In this document: positions 22,144 through 26,188 of the stretch, one piece after another
Layout: each line of letters begins with the position of its first letter
Position numbering within the stretch: the stretch's first letter is position 1
Made by a program: the position numbers and the translations under genes
DNA from: a virus
DNA: 26,188 nt
Virus record (IMG/VR): IMGVR_UViG_3300025286_000120
Location: 1-26,188 of that record
Reading direction: 5' to 3' (one strand)
The notes under the pieces: model-generated
Seen by the model: the letters and a program-made list of their open reading frames with translations, nothing else
What the model was told of the DNA's origin: nothing
Databases searched by the model: none

Positions 22144-22166
22144 GCGCTCCATAGGTCTAGGGGTAG
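22144..22166 (-). promoter_or_regulatory. Intergenic CCCCTAGACC/GGAGCGC motif, copy B
   Basis: On the minus strand: CCCCTAGACC, then TAT, then GGAGCGC, ending 7 bp before the ATG of the coiled-coil gene (22136). Apart from one extra base it equals copy A over 22 positions and shares both blocks with copy C. GGAG serves as ribosome binding site. The first block contains CTAG, a rare tetranucleotide in this genome. Confidence 0.65.
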
Positions 22167-22175
22167 GGTTGTTGG

Positions 22176-22394
22176 TTACAGTGGCGGCGCTTGCAGCCCA
22201 AGACCAATGGCCACCAGTGAGAGGAAGTCATGCAAGGACATCTCGTAGCGATCACAGAACCTTTCAACGGTCCATGGTTGCCCAGTGTTTAGGTTGCACA
22301 GCTTACTTGCGCTGACCACCTTGCCGTCCTGTGTTTCAACATCACAGCACCACTTGGTGTTGCGCTGCTTGAATGCTGCTTTGTACCTTTCCAT
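22176..22394 (-). CDS. Small protein with the shared TVERFCDRYEMSLHDF module
   Basis: A 72-aa protein: MERYKAAFKQRNTKWCCDVE, then ASKLCNLNTGQPWTVERFCD and the stretch RYEMSLHDFLSLVA before a short tail. ATG 22394 lies 2 bp after the upstream stop with a GA-rich ribosome site before it; the ORF extension to 22424 is rejected. The 22-residue module starting at WTVERF is identical to that in the gene at 22704-22919 because of a 67-bp exact DNA repeat. The module looks like a small helical, perhaps helix-turn-helix, unit. No family recognised. Confidence 0.55.
   Translation of the reverse strand: MERYKAAFKQRNTKWCCDVETQDGKVVSASKLCNLNTGQPWTVERFCDRYEMSLHDFLSLVAIGLGLQAPPL
22210..22276. repeat. 67-bp direct repeat, copy 1
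   Basis: Identical over 67 bp to 22714-22780; flanks differ at once on both sides. It codes in the same relative frame for WTVERFCDRYEMSLHDFLSL and VA in both carrier genes. Perfect identity at silent sites means recent duplication or gene conversion. Confidence 0.95.
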
Positions 22395-22396
22395 TT

Positions 22397-22735
22397 TCAA
22401 TCTTCTCCCCTCACTGGTACCCACCGTCCGTTAATGAGTACCTCTGTTGTTGGTTCACTTGGCTGCTGTTGTTGGCGCTGCTTGGCTGCTTGCCTGGCGT
22501 AATGTGCACGCAGCCCTTCTCTCAATCTGTCTGCTGCTGCCTGTGCCCTATCAAGATCAGGCATGAAAGGGTTGGGGCCAGTAAAGTCAAACGTGCGCTC
22601 ACCTTTTGGCTTGTGGTACGTGTAATGGACACGGCTGGGTCCAGTGCCAAAGTCATACTGCACTTTGTGCTTCTTGTTGAACTGATCATGCAGCCGTGTC
22701 TTCTCACGCTCCAGCCACCAGTGAGAGGAAGTCAT
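22397..22735 (-). CDS. Small unknown protein, Gln-rich C-terminal part
   Basis: A 112-aa protein from ATG 22735, a start lying inside repeat copy 2 and overlapping the upstream gene by 32 bp. The recognisable body begins WWLEREKTRLHDQFNKKHKV and goes on QYDFGTGPSRVHYTYHKPKG, FDFTGPNPFMPDLDRAQAAA, a helical Ala/Arg/Gln-rich stretch (ARQAAKQRQQQQ) and TTEVLINGRWVPVRGED. The start is uncertain: upstream codons to 22828 translate the duplicated DNA in a different frame, so they are probably not natural coding sequence. No family recognised. Confidence 0.5.
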   Translation of the reverse strand: MTSSHWWLEREKTRLHDQFNKKHKVQYDFGTGPSRVHYTYHKPKGERTFDFTGPNPFMPDLDRAQAAADRLREGLRAHYARQAAKQRQQQQPSEPTTEVLINGRWVPVRGED

Positions 22736-22919
22736 GCAAGGACATCTCGTAGCGATCACAGAACCTTTCAACGGTCCATGTGTTGGCAGCGGCGCGTCTT
22801 GCGGCGGCGCGTATGGCTTCAACATCAAAGGCGCTGGCCTTTTGTTTTGACCTGCTGCGCTGCTGACGTCTCAATCTGTCCCAACGTGCTGTGTGCTTGT
22901 CATAGCTGTTGCGTGCCAT
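22704..22919 (-). CDS. Small protein with the shared TVERFCDRYEMSLHDF module
   Basis: A 71-aa protein. ATG 22919 is chosen because AAGGA lies ~9 nt upstream; longer in-frame extension to 23024 is low-complexity and His/Thr-rich. The N-terminal ~45 residues are very basic (TARWDRLRRQQRSRSKQKAS), then an Ala/Arg helix (VEAIRAAARRAAANT) and the repeated module WTVERFCDRYEMSLHDFLSL close to the C-terminus. Basic charge plus a helical module suggests DNA or RNA binding. It is a partial paralogue of the gene at 22176-22394, sharing only the 67-bp repeat. Confidence 0.55.
   Translation of the reverse strand: MARNSYDKHTARWDRLRRQQRSRSKQKASAFDVEAIRAAARRAAANTWTVERFCDRYEMSLHDFLSLVAGA
22714..22780. repeat. 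67-bp direct repeat, copy 2
   Basis: Exact copy of 22210-22276, 504 bp away in the same orientation. The region between the copies carries most of the gene at 22397-22735, so recombination between copies would delete that gene and fuse the two flanking ones in frame. Confidence 0.95.
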
Positions 22920-23107
22920 GGTTGGTCCTTGGGTGTGGGCTGTGTGCCTGCTGTGGCTACAGCGCAGTGCTGGGTGGCTTGGTGCATGTGTGTCTGCGTG
23001 GCCATATGAGCTTGGGTCTGCCATGTTTGCAAGGTGAATGAATAACCTTGGCTATGCGGAAGAACGTCCATTGAAATACTATGTTGAACCAGTGCAGCCT
23101 TGTCATG
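22920..23107 (-). other. 188-bp gap without a convincing gene
   Basis: The longest gap in the window. Short open frames here (for example 22871-23071) are rich in His, Thr and Gln and overlap real genes; none has a ribosome site, so I do not call them. The ribosome site AAGGA of the 22919 gene lies at its left end. No hairpin or clear promoter was seen. Confidence 0.5.
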
Positions 23108-23335
23108 TTACATCCACCAGAACTTGATGTTGAGTTTGTTGGCCAGTGCCCTATCAAGGTCGGTGCGCTGCACCACATCAGTGCGCAGGATCTTGTTGAT
23201 GGTTGTTGTTGAATACCAGAACAGAGTGGGCTTACCATCCTCACTCAACAGCTTGTATTCAACATCAACAAGCACGCCCTTAACACGCACGCTTGCCTTC
23301 TTATACGGTTGTGAGTGACCCGTTGCCGTTACCAT
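23108..23335 (-). CDS. Small unknown protein overlapping terS
   Basis: A 75-aa protein. ATG 23335 lies inside the Asn-Gly repeat region of the small terminase gene, giving a 35-bp overlap in another frame; GGGAACGGAA stands just before it as a possible ribosome site. The body KKASVRVKGVLVDVEYKLLS, GKPTLFWYSTTTINKILRTD, VQRTDLDRALANKLNIKFWW has alternating beta strands and a helix. No family recognised. An ORF extension to 23479 reads through the terminase gene and is rejected. Confidence 0.55.
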   Translation of the reverse strand: MVTATGHSQPYKKASVRVKGVLVDVEYKLLSEDGKPTLFWYSTTTINKILRTDVVQRTDLDRALANKLNIKFWWM

Positions 23336-23900
23336 TTCCGTTCCCGTTGGTGTGACCGTTGGTGCCGTTGCCGTTGTGCTTGCCGCTTTCAACAAGGCGC
23401 TTTTGTATCTCAGCATGGGCCAACACCTCAGCGTCGTGCAGCACACCAGGCTCACCCAGTATGGCACGCAGCTTTTCACGTGGGTCCATTACCACGCCAG
23501 TGCCACCGCCACCACCAATGCCACCTATGTTGACATTCACGTTGCGTGTTGGGCTGTACTCATCAGGCCAGCGTTGGGCGAGCATGCGCAGTGCCATTCT
23601 TGGGTCAGTGCGTGCGCTGTTGACTGACACAGCCAGCAGGTTGCGCTTGATCCTGCCCTCAGCTTCCATGATTGCTGTCATAAAGTTACAGCATTTGTCT
23701 TGGTATGGTGTGCGGTCTTCAGCCTCAACCTCCCATGCTTGCTTAGCTGTGCGTTGCCATAGTGAGAACGTTCCCCTAGCAATACCAACTACTTGGCAGG
23801 CAGTCTTGATTGTGCATGCACCTAACAGACACTTGACAAACGTGTCAACAAGTTCAGGTGTTAGTGCTGTCTTGCGACCTAATCTGTTGTTTGGGTTCAT
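23301..23900 (-). CDS. terS: Terminase small subunit
   Basis: A 199-aa DNA-recognition protein. ATG 23900 has GGAGGT 5 nt upstream; the ATG at 23912 would overlap this ribosome site, so I prefer 23900. Residues ~10-55 form a helix-turn-helix (LTPELVDTFVKCLLGACTIK, TACQVVGIARGTFSLWQRTA). The middle has the small-terminase pattern ARTDPRMALRMLAQRWPDEY followed by NVNVNIGGIGGGGG. The C-terminus is a repeat of Asn-Gly (HNGNGTNGHTNGNGNGNGNG, ~175-194). It binds the packaging site and loads TerL. Five genes separate it from terL. Confidence 0.78.
   Translation of the reverse strand: MNPNNRLGRKTALTPELVDTFVKCLLGACTIKTACQVVGIARGTFSLWQRTAKQAWEVEAEDRTPYQDKCCNFMTAIMEAEGRIKRNLLAVSVNSARTDPRMALRMLAQRWPDEYSPTRNVNVNIGGIGGGGGTGVVMDPREKLRAILGEPGVLHDAEVLAHAEIQKRLVESGKHNGNGTNGHTNGNGNGNGNGSLTTV
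23319..23375. repeat. Low-complexity repeat encoding (Asn-Gly)n
   Basis: A degenerate 6-bp repeat (plus strand GTTGCC/GTTACC/GTTCCC-like units) codes for the Asn-Gly tail of the small terminase. The start of the next gene lies inside it in another frame. Such tracts can change length by slippage in steps of two residues. Confidence 0.75.
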
Positions 23901-23950
23901 AAGGACCTCCATTCAATACAGTGGCAGCATAAGTGCACCAATGAATAGTT

Positions 23951-26188
23951 TCAATCCTGCTTGCATGCCTTTGTTGCTTTCAATGGGTCACCTTTGCAAA
24001 ACACCAGCACGTTCTGATGTACCTTGCCAAGCTTGCGGCTGTTGTTGAATGCCTTGGCAGTGCGTACCGGTACAGTGCCTAGTGGTGTCCTTAGTATGGC
24101 TTGGTTGTACAGCTTGGCACCAGCGTCATTGAATGCCGCAATGGTGTCAGATATAAAGTCGCGGTAGTAGCCCTTGGGTCCGCGTATGTCTCCCACTACA
24201 AAGCAGGCGAACCTGTGTTGCCTCAACCTCCATACTGCCTGCCTGATTATGTTCCGGTATGCTTCAATGAACTTATCGTACGGCATGTTGGAAAGGTCCC
24301 GTGGGTCGTCGCTGTACTGCTCAAGGTCAGCGTACGGGGGACATGAGAAGACCAGATCGTACTCACCTTCCAACATCGGTACCACGACTGAGCTGTCGCC
24401 GCATACCCACTCCGGTGTCCTCCTGTGTGCTGTTGGCTGCTGTGTTGGTTGTACCTCGGACCTGGGTCCAGGGACGACGCCATTGCTCTCCCATTCCGCT
24501 TCCGCATCTAGCGCGGCTTCTACCTCGGGAGGCATTGGCACCGTTATGTCCTGTCCTGCCAGGACGCTCTCAACAATGTTGTTGGCTGTGCTCTCACCAA
24601 ACAACTCCACGAGGCTATCACGCACCCCTACAATCACAGGTTGACCCATGTTGTAGTTGGTGCCACACGGGACGCCTTGCGGTACGCGGTTGTGTAGCAC
24701 CACGGTGTCATTGTCATTGATGACCAGTGGGTACAGGTGGCAAGTGACCGGCTTGTCCTTTGGAGTGAACGTGCAACCTTGGGAGCCGAGCTTTATGCAT
24801 GCGTCGTGTCCTTTGGAACGGCTGGCTTGTGCTGGCCAGAACGCCGGTGTGATGCAACACCTACCACCACACCCTCCCTTCTTGATTATGTTGGGCACAG
24901 TGCATGCGACCCTCTTGGACGCCCATGCTGCACTGAACTTGAGTGAACGCTCGCCCTTGCCTACTGCAACCGCATCAGCTCCTGACTCCGTCTTGCGTAC
25001 ACCCACGACCCACAACAGGTCACCGGGTTGCAACGTGGGTATGCACTTAGCTTCATAGTGGCTGTCCAATCTAAGACCATGCAGGTACACAGTGTCAGCC
25101 GGTGCGTGGTAGTCAGCCTCGCTCTCAATGAGGGTGCACATACTCTTCCATGTGGCTGGTGCGTACTCCTCCAGACGCTTGGTTGGGTTGGCACCAACGC
25201 ACACACCGACCACAGGTACAGTGATCCCGTGGTCAAGCATACCGTGCAGCACACCAGCCAAGGACATACCGCTGCCAACAGGCATCACGATCCGCTTTAC
25301 CTTGAGTCCTTTCAGGTTGGCGACCTGGGTGCGTGTGTAGCGCACAGCATCGGCGCACTCCATTCCAAAGGGGACCTCCTTATAACCACGAGCCTCTGCG
25401 TCCTTGCGTGCCTCAGCTATGATCTGTGAGTTGTATCCGGGACGGTGTTGGATGATCTGTGCGCCTGCTTCCATGGCACTGACCAGCTCCGGGGACAGCT
25501 CCCCTGCTGGCACATGGACACGGCAAGGCAGGTCCAGACGTTTGGCTATGTGTGCCACGATGTTGACCTGTGGACTGGATCTGGACCCTGCTGTAACCAA
25601 GCCCGTCTTGATGTCCTTGCACATGGTCCAGCATGTGCGCACCTTGCCACCGCGCACACCACCAACAGCGTACAGGTCGTCCCGCTTAACCAAGTACTTC
25701 CCCAACGTGGCAACAGGGGTCAGGTCTGGTTGGTGGTCCTTTGCCTCCTTGGTCAGCGTGATACTGATGTCCTTGATTGTAGACCACTGCTTGCGGTTGG
25801 CTTTGACCTGTTCCTCTCTAAGGTCCACCCCTGTGTACTCACGTCCCAACAAGCCAGCCACGATACCGCGCACACTACCGCCAGCGAACGGGTCTAAGAT
25901 CCGGTGCCCTGGTGCGGTGAACCAACGGTACAGGATCTCGCACAACACAGGATCAAAGATGCTCGTCCCAGACATGCCTGACCTATCCACTCCGTCATAT
26001 GAAGGAACCTCACCAAAGGCGAGCCCCTTCTGTACTGCGTTCAGTTGTTTCTGATTGCCGATAAGTAATCCATCACCTCGGCCCAACTCACTCTTGATAC
26101 CAATGGCTTTCCAGGATCTCTTTCTCTCGTTCCAATACCCTTGCCTCGCATCCAATACAGAGAAAGGTGGTACTATAAAACGATCAAC
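23951..26188 (-). CDS. DNA methyltransferase split by a PLP-enzyme domain and a Cys-cluster domain (5' partial)
   Basis: At least 745 codons; the frame is open to the right edge, so the true start lies outside (TTG 26155 is internal, and PPFSVLDARQGYWNERK crosses it). Numbering from 26155: residues ~60-125 are a methyltransferase SAM half (TSIFDPVLCEILYRWF, DPFAGGS at 88-94, YTGVDL at 107-112). Residues ~140-410 are a PLP fold-II domain: RDDLYAVGGVRGGKVR with K171 as probable Schiff-base lysine and VGSGMSLAG (293-301) as phosphate loop. Residues ~425-490 hold a YkgJ-like cluster (C429, C433, C434, C453, C461, C472). Residues ~583-722 are the other methyltransferase half with CGDSS and SCPPY (604-608). 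It probably modifies phage DNA; the product is unknown. Confidence 0.85.
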   Translation of the reverse strand, partial: VDRFIVPPFSVLDARQGYWNERKRSWKAIGIKSELGRGDGLLIGNQKQLNAVQKGLAFGEVPSYDGVDRSGMSGTSIFDPVLCEILYRWFTAPGHRILDPFAGGSVRGIVAGLLGREYTGVDLREEQVKANRKQWSTIKDISITLTKEAKDHQPDLTPVATLGKYLVKRDDLYAVGGVRGGKVRTCWTMCKDIKTGLVTAGSRSSPQVNIVAHIAKRLDLPCRVHVPAGELSPELVSAMEAGAQIIQHRPGYNSQIIAEARKDAEARGYKEVPFGMECADAVRYTRTQVANLKGLKVKRIVMPVGSGMSLAGVLHGMLDHGITVPVVGVCVGANPTKRLEEYAPATWKSMCTLIESEADYHAPADTVYLHGLRLDSHYEAKCIPTLQPGDLLWVVGVRKTESGADAVAVGKGERSLKFSAAWASKRVACTVPNIIKKGGCGGRCCITPAFWPAQASRSKGHDACIKLGSQGCTFTPKDKPVTCHLYPLVINDNDTVVLHNRVPQGVPCGTNYNMGQPVIVGVRDSLVELFGESTANNIVESVLAGQDITVPMPPEVEAALDAEAEWESNGVVPGPRSEVQPTQQPTAHRRTPEWVCGDSSVVVPMLEGEYDLVFSCPPYADLEQYSDDPRDLSNMPYDKFIEAYRNIIRQAVWRLRQHRFACFVVGDIRGPKGYYRDFISDTIAAFNDAGAKLYNQAILRTPLGTVPVRTAKAFNNSRKLGKVHQNVLVFCKGDPLKATKACKQD

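Noticed and set aside
22736-22828. N-terminal extension of the 22397 gene up to 22828
   Set aside because: It translates the 67-bp duplicated DNA in a frame different from the one conserved between the two copies.
22871-23071. Short minus-strand frame of 66 codons in the 188-bp gap
   Set aside because: No ribosome site, unusual composition, and overlap with the better-supported gene at 22704-22919.
23319-23375. Repeat tract as a CRISPR-like array
   Set aside because: The units are 6-bp degenerate coding repeats without spacers.
23336-23479. Extension of the 23108 gene into terS
   Set aside because: It is the out-of-frame shadow of the terminase gene; ATG 23335 has a usable ribosome site.
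26153-26155. TTG at 26155 as the start of the methyltransferase fusion
   Set aside because: The frame is open to the window edge and the upstream codons extend a plausible protein motif (PPFSVLDARQGYW).

Overview
The window is a stretch of a tailed-phage (Caudoviricetes, contractile-tail myovirus) genome. Every gene I can support is on the minus strand, so the window reads right to left as one late/structural module: DNA modification, packaging, head, connector, tail, baseplate, adhesin. The evidence for a myovirus is a DUF3383-type sheath protein, a tail tube protein, gp25-like and J-like baseplate proteins and a large tape measure protein. Genes are packed with ATGA/GTGA/TGATG overlaps. I see no integrase, lysis gene, tRNA, CRISPR array or bacterial housekeeping gene. 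The fragment could be a virus or a prophage piece; the host cannot be named from it.

Right end (23951-26188): the 3' part of a gene that runs off the window edge. It encodes a very unusual protein: a DNA N4/N6-type methyltransferase whose SAM-binding half (N-terminal side) and SCPPY catalytic half (C-terminal end) are separated by about 490 residues. That insert holds a PLP-dependent fold-II enzyme domain (ACC deaminase / D-cysteine desulfhydrase-like) and a YkgJ-like cysteine cluster. This is the best candidate in the window for an undescribed DNA-modification system.

17.4-23.9 kb: small terminase with an Asn-Gly repeat tail, a cluster of small unknown genes (two share a perfect 67-bp duplication), a coiled-coil protein, large terminase, HK97-type portal, and four small proteins, two of them Cys/His-rich. 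13.0-17.4 kb: Mu F-like minor head protein, prohead protease, HK97-fold major capsid protein with an apparent beta-domain insertion, an intrinsic terminator, and an unknown 226-aa protein. 9.0-13.0 kb: head-tail connector and tail-completion genes, sheath, tube. 3.5-9.0 kb: tail assembly chaperone pair with a well-formed -1 programmed frameshift signal, tape measure protein, Dit-like protein, plug, hub and spike. Left end: gp25-like wedge, baseplate J, a baseplate/tail-end protein and a beta-propeller protein that is probably the receptor-binding or tail-tip protein. The baseplate resembles the compact type of cyanophage Pam3.

Non-coding signals stand out. A motif CCCCTAGACC...GGAGCGC recurs in three gaps (3479, 8978, 22144); two copies sit directly upstream of genes and include their ribosome binding site. 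The third lies in the opposite orientation inside a 29-bp perfect inverted repeat upstream of the gp25-like gene, an arrangement that could be an invertible switch or an RNA-processing hairpin.
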